From: Amyelois transitella
Taxonomy: Eukaryota > Arthropoda > Insecta > Lepidoptera > Pyralidae
NCBI RefSeq assembly: GCF_032362555.1
Contig: NC_083512.1
Location: forward strand, 5,692,001 to 5,756,000
Reading direction: 5' to 3'
DNA length: 64,000 bases
In this document: positions 13,401 through 25,900 of the stretch, one piece after another
How positions within the stretch are numbered: position 1 is the stretch's first letter
How the letters are laid out: every line of letters begins with the position of its first letter
Position numbers and translations under genes: made by a program
Notes under the pieces: generated by a model
Told to the model about the DNA's origin: nothing
Database searches by the model: none
What the model saw: only the letters and a program-made list of their open reading frames with translations

Positions 13401-15829
13401 CCTACTTTCTTCTTATAAGTCGATTCAGAACTTCTGAACCAATGACTATGCCAATTAAGATTAAGTTAACTTGTAATTTAAATATGTTATTAAAAAAATC
13501 ATTTAACGTTTATATAATGTGATAGTAGGTAATAACCTATTTCTTGAAATAACTGTTGTACCATACCAACTGAAATTACGTTATAATTCACTCGACTTAT
13601 TATTTATTGGCAATCGCGAAATTGATTCCATGACTTTGAACTCGCTCCCATGGGATAAGGAACTTTGAGGGGATGTTACTTATTTTGTTGGCGATGAACC
13701 CTTGCAATTTCAATCAAATTGATTTCGGTAGTTACTTACAGTGTTGTAATGGCTTTCTCAGTCGTAATACCATATGCGATAATAAAATCAATTTTAAAAG
13801 CTAACTGTAGACAGAACTATAAAAAATGATTCGCTTTTGAATGACAAATAACCCATCACTATAATGCACATTCACAAACAGGCTTGATTGCGCTAAAGAA
13901 TTATTTATTTCAGTCAATGTTTTATTCAACATTTTACTCAACAAGTGCTACGGGCAAATAGCCAAAAGGTCAGGTTCGAAGATATATCGAAAATAATACA
14001 TCGGATACTTTGACTACAATGACCTGAGAAACAGTATTAAAAAACCCTTTACCGACTACAAAATACTTAAATCGAAAGTGAAATTTCCATTCCCAACAAA
14101 ATTGGCAGCAAGTTTTCGACACAAAAGTTCGATTTAATAAGTCAATAAACCGTCGTCGATTGAGCCAATCTCATTTTACGAGTCCCCTGACTGCAAGATC
14201 AGACATCCTATAAGAAAACTCAGGCAAGTTTCATGAATCTACAGTAGAAACAATAAGTGATTTAGGAAATAGTGCGCCCGCGGCTTTTATCCCATTTTTG
14301 AGATCATTCCATCCCTTTTTCATCCCTTCCGTGCGGTGCAAATTTTGTTGACTCTGGGGTCCCAGAGAACAGAATTGACTTTAGTGTGAGTATCAATGGT
14401 ATTCTCGCAGTTCAACAATACTCAGCAATGCCTATCTTATCCCAACCAAGTGAAGAAATTTATAAACTAATGTACAGCAAAATTTGAGATGGTTATATAA
14501 ATATAAAAATTTGTTTAACAAGCCAGACAGAAGATCTGAACTGATTCGGTCTTTCTATACTTTAATAAGTTTTGCTCACCGAATTGGAATAAACTTGTAA
14601 GAATATCTATGAGCACTTAGTTTTCCACATCAAAGAATTGGAATCAATTTAATTCTAATATTCACAATTCATCTTAATATACAAATCTGTTTTTCTGATC
14701 AAATATCACTTTTGTTCAAATATTTTTCAATTTAAATCTTATCTCTGTTTTTTTAAAAGCAAAATTACTGGGAATATGTAATCGATATTATTGCCTCCAC
14801 TCACCTGTAAGATTCTGAAAACCCCACTTGCTTCTTGAATAAGTTAAGAAGCGGAAGAAAACCTCTCTGCAATCGTTACACTGACGAGAGTACGGTCTCT
14901 ATATAAGTTATTTAAGAACCGTTCAGGAATTTGGTCGTAGCTCCCCAACCTCTTTGGAATTCAAGCAGAGGTTTTATAGCCACAAGAGGATCGATTCTGA
15001 CCAACCTTTACAATTATTTATAATTTTACTTACTTTTCAGCACAAATGAGGATGAAATGGAATCAAAAGTTAACTCTGAACTTTCTGTACGTCCTGTATA
15101 AATAAAAGACGATCTGACTTTTGTGTCAGACTCGTAAATAATTAATAATTTTAACCAAAAATTACGAAACATTTAACTTTTTAGCCATACAGTTTGCTGA
15201 ATAACACTATAAATGCTAGCTTTTATATTCTTTAAAAAACCCATAAAAATTCTTTAACAAACCTCAATCAAGGTAAAAATAATATCGACATTTTCCTATG
15301 TTATACTGAAGTAAAGTAGAAATATTTTTTTACTATAATGAAGCAGCAATTGTCAAGAAATGCTTCAAAAGCACTTTTTAAAATTGAATTTCCTTATCTT
15401 TGTTCTCCTCTCCTTCTTTTTAGGCATGAAAAATGGGCTATATTATAGCTTATTTAATACAATTTAATAAAACTTTAAGGTTATGATTTTATAATTCCAA
15501 CTCATGTAAATGACGCCGAATTGTAAATTATACTGCCTCCCTTGCGTTTGCATACATCAATGTCTATATTATGCTTTGGTGCTATTTTATCTAAAACCTC
15601 TGGTTTGTAAACCAATCTGTAAGTATTTTAATTTATAAAATAGACAAATCCCGATTACTATAAAATAAAACAAATTAAAATATAAATAAAAGATTCATCT
15701 TTAAACACACAGCCAAAGAACGGCCGCTATGGGCTGTAATTGGACATTTAGTTGGTTTCTCATAATATTTATGAAAATGTATATGGGAGAAAAGACGCAG
15801 GCATAAGCTAGTTCATAAACCGTTTAAAA
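7436..15829. other. Gene-free region, possible regulatory islands
   Basis: No gene can be supported over 8 kb. Sub-stretches with more complex, less AT-biased sequence are 8340-8600 (homeodomain-type ATTA/TAAT cores), 12530-12890 and 14090-14420. A 96-codon minus-strand frame lies at 12607-12897 but resembles no family I know. These islands could be enhancers of a gene outside the window, but that is inference only. Confidence 0.4.
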
Positions 15830-16060
15830 ATGAAGCTTACAGCATATACCTACTTACTTCTCGGGTGGGTAACGACCACTCGAGTCCAAGTGGCGACTTT
15901 TGAGCATCCCTTTGATCCACCATTCAACCGACCTTGTCGCTTAATGACATGGAAGACATTATACGATTTTTTTGGAAATAACCATTATCGTCTGGCGAAA
16001 AATGCTTTGATATTGATTATAATATTTATTATTCAAAATATTTTATTAAGTGGGAGTTAA
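15830..16060 (+). CDS. Possible small secreted or membrane protein, unrecognised
   Basis: A 76-codon frame. The N-terminus (MKLTAYTYLLLGWVTTTRVQVA) looks like a weak signal peptide. The middle is polar, with two prolines flanking a Phe-Asp-Pro-Pro-Phe segment and one cysteine, and the last 20 residues are strongly hydrophobic (ALILIIIFIIQNILL). That layout could fit a tail-anchored or GPI-type protein. I recognise no family. There is no clear promoter, intron or polyadenylation signal. Hydrophobic C-termini arise easily by chance in AT-rich DNA, so this is a candidate only. Confidence 0.15.
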   Translation: MKLTAYTYLLLGWVTTTRVQVATFEHPFDPPFNRPCRLMTWKTLYDFFGNNHYRLAKNALILIIIFIIQNILLSGS

Positions 16061-17391
16061 AGATATAACGTAGGTAAATAAGTACTTATCTGTTACATAA
16101 TTCATATAAATGCATATCTTAATCATCAGATCCGACTTAATCAACCGATAAAAATAATTATTTGAAATTGTCACAAAATTCTTAGTCCAAATATATGATC
16201 GATAAATTCTAACGTATTAAAAATAGTGAGCTTTTTGGTATTTAAAATAATAGAACTAAGGGTTATTGAATATATATTCCTTAATATTTCCTATTAGGGA
16301 GGACATAACGCGTGAAAATAAATGAATACCTACTACGATAGGAATTTAGGAATTTCAACCTAAAGTTTAGGAGTGGGGTGCATATCTAATTTATGAGTTA
16401 TTACGTATTTTTAAAGCACGCCATTAAAAACATATGTATATCTGTTTTCGTGAGGAACTTGCAAAGTAAATATAGCCACCTCGCACATTGTTTTACCCAA
16501 GGTCTTTAATCATTGGAACAAATTGCATAATACGATAAGGAATCTTCTCGTGCATCACTTAATTTAAATTTTAGTTTAATTTGTTGTAGTCCATCGATGT
16601 ACAAAATCTAGGCGCTAAATCCTCTTTTTAAAAAGGCTCATGTGAAATTAAAATATCATTTAAGGAAATCTGATTGATTTTTTTTTCTTGTAAGAAGAGT
16701 CCCGTCGTTCTAAAGTTCTTAGTTTGTATACAAACGCTTGCTAAACGCTTGGTACTGGTTGCCATCCAAAACTTTTTCTATTTATGATTTCCACGTATTA
16801 CATTATGCAGTTTCGAAAGCAAAATTACGCTGCGAACATACTCTGACATGAATAAGTTTAAATGACTGGAATACCATAATTTTAGTTTCACCGGAATCTA
16901 AATGTTTTGGTTTAGGAAAGCGCTACTCAAACGGTCCCATTAAACTCACCACGATAATGTTAACTTTGTAAAAGCGCGATATTTTTTTTAAATGATCTAC
17001 TTCATTATACGTACCTAATGTTCACGTTAATAACTCTAGGACGGGGTGCAGGGTATGATAGGTTTTATGGTAATAAAATACCTTTTGAACTCAATTTTTT
17101 TATTTTGTGTCCTTATGATGCTATGAAAATAAAAGGCATAAAAATGAAATAAAATTGTGTTTATTCACAAATAATAAATTTAAAAAATATTACTGTATAA
17201 TGGTTAATAAGTTCATTTGTTAAATGCCTAAATGAATTTACTACAGCAAACGTTGAAACGAGTTTAACTATGTTATAGCAATTTTATTCTCACTGAAATT
17301 AAATGAGTATGAGTAGTGACTATATCAACGTAGTTTCTGAATAAAAAGACATTAAGATTGCTTGTCCCACACATTTTGCAGTGTAAATCTA
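16061..17391. other. Gene-free AT-rich DNA
   Basis: No coding signal, RNA gene or repeat family that I can name. Confidence 0.5.
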
Positions 17392-17830
17392 TACATATAA
17401 TAAAATAGTAAAAATATTTTGTCTGTACATTTAGTATTTTTGACTAAAATGGATAGGGACACTTGGAATGAATAACAGAAAGCAAAAATATATTTTTTTC
17501 AATTTCTTGTCTGTCTGTATGTATGATTTTTTGATAATGACGGACCACTCCATCTCTTTCCCATGGATGTCGTAAAAGGCGACTAAAGGATAGGCTGACA
17601 AAGTTTGGATTATTTTTTAGGCGATGGGCTAGCAACCTGTCACTAGTTGAATCTCAATTCTATCATTAAGCCAAATAGCTGAACGTGACCATTCGGTCTT
17701 TTCAAGACTGTTGGCTCTGTCTACCCCGCAAGGGATATAGACGTGACCATATGTATGTATGTATGATCACGATTATCTCCGAAAGTACTGAACCGACTTT
17801 TTTTACTTAAAACTTTTACCAATTGCTTTG
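17392..17830 (+). repeat. Lep1/Helitron-like remnant split by a SINE-like insertion
   Basis: The left part (17392-17541) matches the start of the repeat at 20380-20540 ('aaaatattttgtctgtacat'). It is interrupted by family A at 17542-17766. After it comes typical lepidopteran repeat sequence containing 'ccgaaagtactgaaccgac'. The family assignment is inferred from the hairpin plus CTAGT-type end of related copies, which is not preserved here. Confidence 0.5.
17542..17766 (+). repeat. SINE-like repeat family A, near full length
   Basis: Runs from 'ggaccactccatctctttcc' to the tail 'gacgtgaccatatgtatg'. The same sequence recurs at 18027-18253 (+), 22745-22977 (-), 50868-51045 (-) and 57088-57303 (-), with fragments elsewhere. 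The tail is an ATGT microsatellite. Copies at 30588 and 53060 show a further head block with 'ccgtgtggttcccgg'. It is a short, non-coding, highly repeated lepidopteran element. I cannot give its published name with certainty. Confidence 0.85.
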
Positions 17831-18026
17831 TTTTAACTCGGAAAAACATTTAAAGTTTGTTTCATCAAAACCGGTTCACAAAAAAAAGTTATCGACATTT
17901 GAATGAACTCAAGGCATGAGTTTGCCTGCAAATAAGTTACGAAATTTAAAATTCAAAGTCATTAATCATTGTACGACAGCATAATACCTTTAACATATAA
18001 ATATAAGTGAAATAAGGCACCCATAC

Positions 18027-18253
18027 AAAAAAGAATAGGACCACTCCATCTCTTTCCCATGGATGTCGTAATAGGCGACTAAGGGATAGGCTTACAAACT
18101 TGGGATTCTTTTAAGGCGATATGGGCGAGCAACCTATCACTATTTGAATCTCAATTCTATCATTAAGCCAAATAGCTGAACGTGGCCATTCAGTCTTTTC
18201 AAGCCTGTCGGCTCCGTCTACCCCGCAAGGGATATAGACGTGACCATATGTAT
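18027..18253 (+). repeat. SINE-like repeat family A
   Basis: About 85-90% similar by eye to the copy 500 bp upstream and in the same orientation. It begins near 'gaataggaccactcc' and ends 'gacgtgaccatatgta'. It abuts a member of repeat family B that starts immediately downstream. Confidence 0.85.
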
Positions 18254-18500
18254 TCTCTCGTCCACATTCTATTCTAAGTTTGGATATTTGTGAAGTTGAC
18301 GTTATTGAAGAAAATGCTGCAGTGCAGTTTGTTACCGCTTCTTCTGCACTGACGCCTAGGAAGCGGCAGTAAACTTAGTTTTTAAGTAATTTATTTGACG
18401 TCAACCAATTTTATGAAACTAAAAGTTTTGACAATTATTAAGCGATATGAAGTATCCTATATAATAATGAATAAAAATTTTGAATTTGAATTTGACATAA
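18254..18500 (+). repeat. Repeat family B (retroelement-like 3' end)
   Basis: Aligns along its length with the reverse complement of 30545-30955, interrupted there by family A. Shared landmarks are 'aagtttggatatttgtgaagttg', 'gttaccgcttcttc', 'atttgacgtcaaccaa' and 'gaagtatcctat'. It ends in an A/T-rich 'aaaattttgaatttgaattt' tail that resembles a retroelement 3' end. The two copies show this is a dispersed family. Confidence 0.75.
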
Positions 18501-19399
18501 TGTACGATCGCGTTCATATCTGCAGTCATAGTTTTAAAATTCTTACGGGTTAAAATAGCGTGCACTGTGGTTCCACTAGATACACACACACATGCATATT
18601 TAAAAAGAATAAATATTCCTTCAAATGAATACGGTCTTTAATACCAATGATTACTAAGTAAAACAGTTTATTATTCTATGACATATAACATAACAAAACA
18701 GAAAGAGAGGGTAATCAACGATGTCCGAACTGGGCCCGATAATTGTCGATCGAGATATCGTCGTCTCTCATTATTTGCATAAGATTTGCCTATAGAGGGA
18801 AGCCTGCGACTGCCAGACTTATGTCATTTCAATAAAGTTGAAAGTTTGTCTGCACACGACCCTAACATAGGTAGTGGTTCCTTTGAAAGTTATTGGGTAG
18901 CAATTTTATTACTTCGTTTGTGCAAGTGAGATCTAAGATATACTAGATAATCTCGCTTGCTCACACTCGCTTGTTCTAGTTACTAGCGGATTCCGAAGTT
19001 TTTCAAGGAATTTCTGTCTATTAAAAAAATATATATTGTTACTGACAATTTTTAATGTTTCAAGGTGCCATTTGAACTAAGTAACTGACTGACTAACTAA
19101 CTGATATCTAAGAATTACGATACCCGTGTCTTCAAACACGGAAATCAGCAATAAATATTAAACAAGAGGGAGCAAAATAAAACACTCAATAATTAAAATT
19201 AGTAAATTTTATTGAAACAGTTTACCTATAGTTTTGTTTACATATTGATGATTATATAAAGGTATACATACAGCATATTACACTAATTTACCTATCTCCT
19301 GTTATTAAGGTTACAGCTTAATTATTCGTTTTCATAAAGAAAAGATATTGAAGCTGTCCTTAAAATACTATCTAAGTAGTAGTTTTAATATAAACTGGC
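18501..19399. other. Gene-free DNA with a candidate regulatory island at 18715-18900
   Basis: No coding signal. The island at 18715-18900 is less AT-biased than its flanks, and includes a POU-type octamer (ATTTGCAT) inside 'tcattatttgcataag' and a 'gatcgagatatcgtcg' segment. Function is unknown. Confidence 0.4.
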
Positions 19400-20075
19400 A
19401 GAACCTTTCACGCACTATATGGACTCGATACACAGGGTAGTTGTTTTGCACAAATGATATTGCATATCATCAATCGGATAAATACACCGCACAGTTGGTA
19501 ACATGGTTTCTTGCAGCACTTGCACATAATGAGCAGCTGTAGCGCATCCTGCTATCTACACCTGTTCCCCAGGTCCAGCAGCACTCATCTAGCCCCACAT
19601 ATTTACAGATATGCGTCCAGACTCCATATTTGGCACAATATTTTTTTCTTCATACCGAGTTGCATTTCTTCGCCATAAATGAAGCCTACCGTGTTGCGAT
19701 GACGTAAACGAACTTTTTGTCCGTAAATATCGCCGTGTTCCAGTCAAAATCCAAATACTGCCGAGCAAATTCTAAATGTTTTTGCTTATTTATTTCGGCT
19801 AAATACGGCTTTCTTGCTGGCTGTCTGTGGAATAGTCCCTCACGGTGCAAACTCGACGAACAGTAACCACTGATGTGTCGAACTGTTCCGCAAATGTTCT
19901 GGTCGGTATGAAGCCTTTATTTTCGTACTGTTCCACCATGGATCTCCGCTGTGTGGCGTGTCGCTGTGTTGATAAGCGGACGACGGTCGCTGCGCGGTCT
20001 ACTTTTTACACTACCCTCTTCTTGATGGCGCGTTACCCAACGCTTAACCGTTGTTGTTTATTGTGTTATTTGTGT
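19400..20075 (-). pseudogene. Degenerate Tc1-like transposase
   Basis: Read on the minus strand, broken frames give recognisable transposase pieces. First is a helix-turn-helix segment near 20050-19980 (VKRWV..HQEEGSVKSRPR). Next is the mid region HREGLFHRQPARKP followed by KQKHLEFARQYLDFDWNTAIFTDEK, where FTDEK is the usual second catalytic aspartate motif. Last is a VWGWMSAAGPG-like block. Stops and frameshifts interrupt it repeatedly, so it cannot be functional. Terminal inverted repeats were not located. Its bearing on nearby genes is nil beyond being old mobile DNA. Confidence 0.75.
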
Positions 20076-20221
20076 GAATGTGTGAGTGACAGCGGTGACT
20101 GCAAGCTATAAAGTTTTGCGAACTATGACTGCAATTATGAACGCGACCGTACATACATTATGTCAAATTAAAATTCAAAAACTACATACATATGTAGTCT
20201 ACTTTAATTTCGATACCACCA

Positions 20222-20300
20222 CAACGGCCTCAGTGGGCCAGTGGTTGGCGCATGAGACTGTGAAGTCGGCGGTCCAAATTCGAGCCCCAACAAAAACAAG
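20222..20300 (+). repeat. tRNA-derived SINE head
   Basis: Contains a box A-like segment (TGGGCCAGTGGTTGG) and, about 40 bp on, a box B-like segment (GGTCCAAATTCGAGCCCC), then an A/T-rich run. Spacing and order match an RNA polymerase III promoter of tRNA-derived SINEs. It does not fold as a complete tRNA, so I call it a SINE rather than a tRNA gene. Confidence 0.6.
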
Positions 20301-20379
20301 ATATTTATTTTTATTAAAAAATATTTTTTTCTGGTTGTTAAAATATTTTATTTAAAAAAACTGAAAATCAAAATACTTC

Positions 20380-20540
20380 ATATAATAAAACGGTAAAAAT
20401 ATTTTGTCTGTACATTTAGTATTTTGACTGAAACGGATAGAGTTTATTTTTACATTTTTGTGTGTCTGTCTGTATCTGACTGTATGATCAAGATTCCACT
20501 CGAAATTTACGCGGACGAAGTCGCGGGCAACAGTTAGTTA
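20380..20540 (+). repeat. Lep1/Helitron-like element end
   Basis: Ends with a short hairpin (cgcggacgaagtcgcg) followed by 'ggcaacagttagt', a close variant of the hairpin-plus-CTAGT terminus seen in lepidopteran non-autonomous Helitrons. The left part matches 17392-17541. There is no coding capacity. The class is inferred from the 3' end only. Confidence 0.55.
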
Positions 20541-22744
20541 ACAAAATAATAATAATTTTATGAGCAATGAAAATTACATAGTTTTTTTATTATCATTTAA
20601 TTCGTTTATTCGCATAAGTTATTCGGCGCCTCATTTGGGCTTCCCTGCTTCGCATAACATTAACTTGGGTGCCATATTAGTCACACCATACCGGATTTCC
20701 TTCTTCACAAAACTGATTGTAATCGGAAATGTATGTACTTATTACAGGGATTGGGATAAATACATGTTTTACTTCAAAGAATGATATTTAAATTGTAGTT
20801 CTTACACAAATACATAGTAATTGCCTACGGTGTATGAAAGCAAAAAATGTACCTATCTAAGGGTTTACGTTTAAATAGAATTTGATCTCACGTAAGAAGG
20901 AAGCTAAGCCTAGTGGTCAACACACGTCACACATTATAATTAATTCATGTAAATACCTAATTAAAAAAATAGATAAGTAATTTTTATTTATTATATTAAT
21001 GGCATAAGAGTAAATTAAATTAATTTGATTATCTGCAAAACATCTGTGAGATGGTTTATTGTAGTCTGCAGTTTTGATACTCGTTGCTGCACATATGGTG
21101 CTAATTTAGGACGCCTGCCTAATTTATTCAAGTAGTTTCCATTACCGCTGAAATCTGCACTATTTACGTTATGGAACGTACCTATATTTGTGTGTTATTA
21201 AAGATTCATTTTAGTTCACAACAGTAGGTATGTAACATATCAATTAAAAATTAAAAAGGTTCCATTGGTTCTGTAACAAAATATTCACAACTAACATTAC
21301 ATTATACAAGTAGTTTACGAAATTCTTTCAAAATGGATACTTAATTTTTTTATGTGTTTATAGAAAGGTGTAACAACTCAATCCATATAGAATAAAGTGT
21401 ATTACTTATCTATCTTTTTTTGTTTTTGCTAGTTAGATAGGTAAGTATAACTTAATTATTCCAATTTCGACTGAATAATTCTATGGAAGGGCGTAATCCA
21501 TAGGCTTATACATATTTTGTAACTGTCTAAGTATTTACAAAGATAGTAACTAATACTATAACAAAATAAATGACTCTGTACATACATTTTCTCAATAAGC
21601 AAAAAATATTTTAAAAGATGTAATTCTCCATTTTAAAGATATACTATGGAAACCTTATACTTATCTGATAGTGCTTTCTCGCTAAATGTTCAGTAAACGA
21701 ATTAAGGTGTTAAAGTTTAAAGACGGCTCTATCTCTGAGCTACTCTCCTAATTAACTGCAAGACGCTTTTTCACGTCCCGCCTGTCTGGTGGATCACGTG
21801 AAACTATTTGAGTTATCTTTCTGCTTTATTTACTTTTTTATTACTTCCATGTAGATACGTTTGAATGCGACAAACAGAGTAGACCTTTTTCACGTAGTTA
21901 CAACTTTACAAAAACATTTTTAGAAAGCAGGCCAGTATTTCTTTTGTCATTAGTCATCACTCCTACTTACTTGTGAATTTATTTCCATATCCTAATTTCT
22001 AGCCTCTAATTAGTTAGTTGACTAAAACTACAGAAATTTGTGAGTGTAGTTTAAAGTTTTATTATTTATGGAATATTATAGTTTCATGGAAGGAGAGTTT
22101 GTTAATTGTGCCTTATTTTTCTTCCTAATTATCTTGTAAGTGTTTTGTATATTAAGTAGATTTACTACATAATAGGTAAATTAATCAATACATACGGGAC
22201 TAATCACACAGATGACAGATTAAAAATAAATCTTGAACTTAATATACACATACACTCAAAACACATAACCCTACTTCTGTCGTACTTGGATATCAGTCTT
22301 CAAAAATACACTTACTAACGAACCTATGTAGTAGATACATTATTTAAACAGCGATTCCCCCAAAGAATCTCACAATTTGTTAACAATATGAGCTTACAAC
22401 TGAAGCATTGTTTAAACATTAACAGTATCGTTAGAACCCTCATTTCTCTCATTTAGTAGAATGTAACACACCTCCATAGCGATTACTTTAACGCCTAAGA
22501 CGCCCTTAATGAGCCAGGGAATATTTCTTACGGACTCCCCTTAATTGTAATGATTCTGATTAGTCATGTCGATGGATTTGCCACTTACCTTCCAATGAAC
22601 CATTTAGTGTAGGCAATTAACATTGATTGAAAACAATTATTGATACATTTGTATTATTTTGTAGGTATTATTCTGTTACAAAAGGTGTTCAAGATTATTT
22701 CTAATCCCTATGAGATGAGACAAAGAAAATTCATTAATTCATTC
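20541..22744. other. Gene-free AT-rich DNA
   Basis: No coding frame, RNA gene or repeat that I can recognise. A 74-codon frame at 20560-20784 has no supporting feature. Confidence 0.5.
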
Positions 22745-22977
22745 ATATAGTCACGTCTATATCCCTTGCGGGGAAGACAGAGCCAAAAATCTAGAAGAGA
22801 CTAGTAGGCCACGTTCAGCTGCTTTGCTTTATGATAGAATTGAGATTCAAACAGTGGCGGGTTGCTAGCCCATCGCCTTAAACACGAATCCCAAGTTTAT
22901 AAGCCTATCCCTTAGTCGCTTCTTACGACATCCATGGGAAATGAGATGGAGTGGTCCTATTCTTTTTTATTTTCATA
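22745..22977 (-). repeat. SINE-like repeat family A
   Basis: Minus-orientation copy. On the plus strand it runs from 'tcacgtctatatcccttgcg' to 'gagtggtcctattctttt'. It is near full length relative to the 17542 copy. Confidence 0.85.
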
Positions 22978-25900
22978 TGACAAAGAAAATTTTATTTAAT
23001 TTGACATAATTTAACGTGTGCTCATAGTGAGATTTACGAATTTAATCACATAAAATCTGAAATCATTTTGTAATTTGTATCATCCTTCATACAAGTAAGA
23101 GTAGGTTCCCCTGCAAAGGTAGCATACTAACGGAAATCTAACTAAGTAGGACTTGGACTAGATTATAAATCCGGGATTTTGAATTTGTGGATTCTCGACA
23201 ACGGCATCTTACCTAATATTCATCTAAAGACAGTAAAATACGGATGTTTAATATTAATCGCTGCCTTCTTTTATTTATTTCCCAAGTCACACCTTGTTAA
23301 CTTTGTAAAAGGTCTCTGGGGAAATATGCTTTCTTGCTGTGGAATTTGTTTCTCGGCCATGCGAGAGATAGCACTTAGGTACATCATATTCCGTAAAATG
23401 ACATTTAGAAATATCGATCGAGTCATAAACATGCATTTATAGATAGATTAACATAATCTACATACTTACATATTAATAATTTAAAGAATTGACAATTAAC
23501 AATCTTAGGTTCCGACTTAAATAATTGATACCTAAATTATTTCTTGATAAGAATCTTTAAAAATAAATAGAATTTGCCACATATAATTACTAAAAGCAAG
23601 GCAAGTAAGTGAAAAGACTCATCAATCACAATCCTGATGAAAACCGGGCAATAAAAAGAAACGTGCAAAACGAAAAATTAATCTCGAGGGCAAACGTTCG
23701 GTTTGTCAAACAAAGCCGTACCGCTGATCCGTGCTGACCGATTTTTATAGCCGTAAAATAAAGTTTAAAGTTAGGAATGTTTGCCAAAACTCTCATAGAT
23801 AGAGTATGGGAATTGGGATGCACATCGCGGGCGGCCCGCCGCGCCGCTCCTCGTAAATACACAAAAACTTGCTGCCAAACTTCCAGTGCACTTGTTTATG
23901 AATACGGCCCTCGCTGGACCAGATTCCAAATAAATGATGAAGTTTGGTATGAAAAAATGTATGGGTAGGTAAATATAAATATTGTGTTTATCCAGAAACC
24001 ATACCTAATCTATATAAATTTCTTTCACTAAGTGGGTATCTAAATATTTTTACTCAGCTCTATTCTCATGAAAATCTTGAGAATTCACATGGTGAGGAAA
24101 TCACAATCAACCAGTTGGTGTCCATGGTTGTATTGATCTAAAATATCCATCACCCAATTAAAATTTAGTCGGATTTAAGATGCAATCGACCAATAAATTC
24201 ACAAGTAACAATGAATTATTACCGAAATATTCCTCTAGTGCTTTCCCTCGTTAAGACCCACCAACGAGAAAAAATAACGCAAGTATTAAATAAGGGAGAG
24301 TCATCACAAAATAAATTATTCAGAGGGATTATTAATGTTGGTTTTCAGTTATATTGACACCTGCCTGACCCCAGAGTTCCGAGGAGGAATATCGGGGTAT
24401 TCAAACATTAATCATTTAAGGACATGGTCACTATAATCTCTCGTTAGATATATTGTACTTAAAAAAAACTTACACAAAATAATTATCAGATGATATAAAT
24501 TAAAAAAAGCTTGTGTGTCACTGATTGTGTTCATGTCAGTATAAACTATATGTAAATATACTTAGGTAACAAGTATCCTAATAAATTTTGCACTGTTAGG
24601 TACATACCGAGTACTTAAGTAAGTAGGTACTTTCAATGCAAAATTAAAAGCCTTCATAGATATTTATGCACTAAATTAAAAATAACCGGATATTTATATT
24701 AAACTCGCAGTACTTTTATCCAGTGTGCCAGCTGCATCTCTTTCTGTGCAAATTGTAAAAATCAATCAAGGAAAAGGTTAACAAAATATTTATCTAGGAT
24801 TCTTATAGGCGATGGGCTAGCAGCCTATTTTAATTCCATCATTAAGCCATACAGATGAACGTAGCTTTCCATTTTTTTTTTGGTTCTGCCTAGCCGGTAA
24901 GAGATTAAGACATGATTATATGTACCTATGTATTTTTAAATTGCTATCTAATATTATAGCAGCTGATGTTTATAACTATAGATAGATAAAAAACACTTTT
25001 TACGCAGTAATTTTTACCAGCGTTTGAAAACGAAAGCTCATTTTTAGTCATGAATAATAAATTAACGACCTTAGCATTTGGTTCAATAGTTTGAACCCAA
25101 TAATCTTGATAGTACCTCAATAATCACCTTTGAAATCCTTTAAAAATATCTAATCGTATTTAAGTGCGTTTTACCGAACTAGCACAACTTATAAAATATA
25201 CCGACTTGTAAACGTGGTAAACGAGTAGGTATTCAATTTCAAAGACGTAACAATATATTCCTTATCAAAGTTAGTGCAGTTCATAGATAAGAATATGTAC
25301 TGGTTCCGCTTTTGGCCATGACCTAGGTCTAAAAGACCACCCCAGTCACCGGTACCTATTAATGACAAAGTAATCGTGCAATAATAACCTATTATGTATT
25401 ATGCAATTTAAAATTTTTAAATGATCTCGTCGCTTGCCGGTGCACATTAAAAATTTTACTTTTATTGCGCTGTAGAGGCATTAAAAAATTCGGTCACCAC
25501 CACACGCTACCTATGCGGTCATCTGACTTTAGTAAAAATAAAGCGTTTGTTGCTTTTCAGAATATCTTACCCTACCATATACTTAGTCTTTTTTATCTTA
25601 CAACAATAGTATAGGTAGACTATAAGTTTTGTAACGATTTTAATCGAAATACTTATATTTTAGGAAGCAATAAGTATCTCCTAAATATCCACGAAATAAT
25701 AAAAAGAACATTGCCATAATAAAATTTCCGAGTGAAGCACGATTACTAAAATAACCTTACGTATAACTGCTACGAATGTGCTACGATATCGCTACAATCG
25801 TAGAAGATTAAAAACTAAAAGCGAAGGCTAGTACGTAAGGCACGGTATAGACTATTCCGAGGTCCTGTCTTTGTACTCAAATTGCCTACAACAAAATTGA

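Noticed and set aside
20222-20300. Possible tRNA gene
   Set aside because: Boxes A and B are present but the arms do not pair into a cloverleaf; it is better explained as a SINE.
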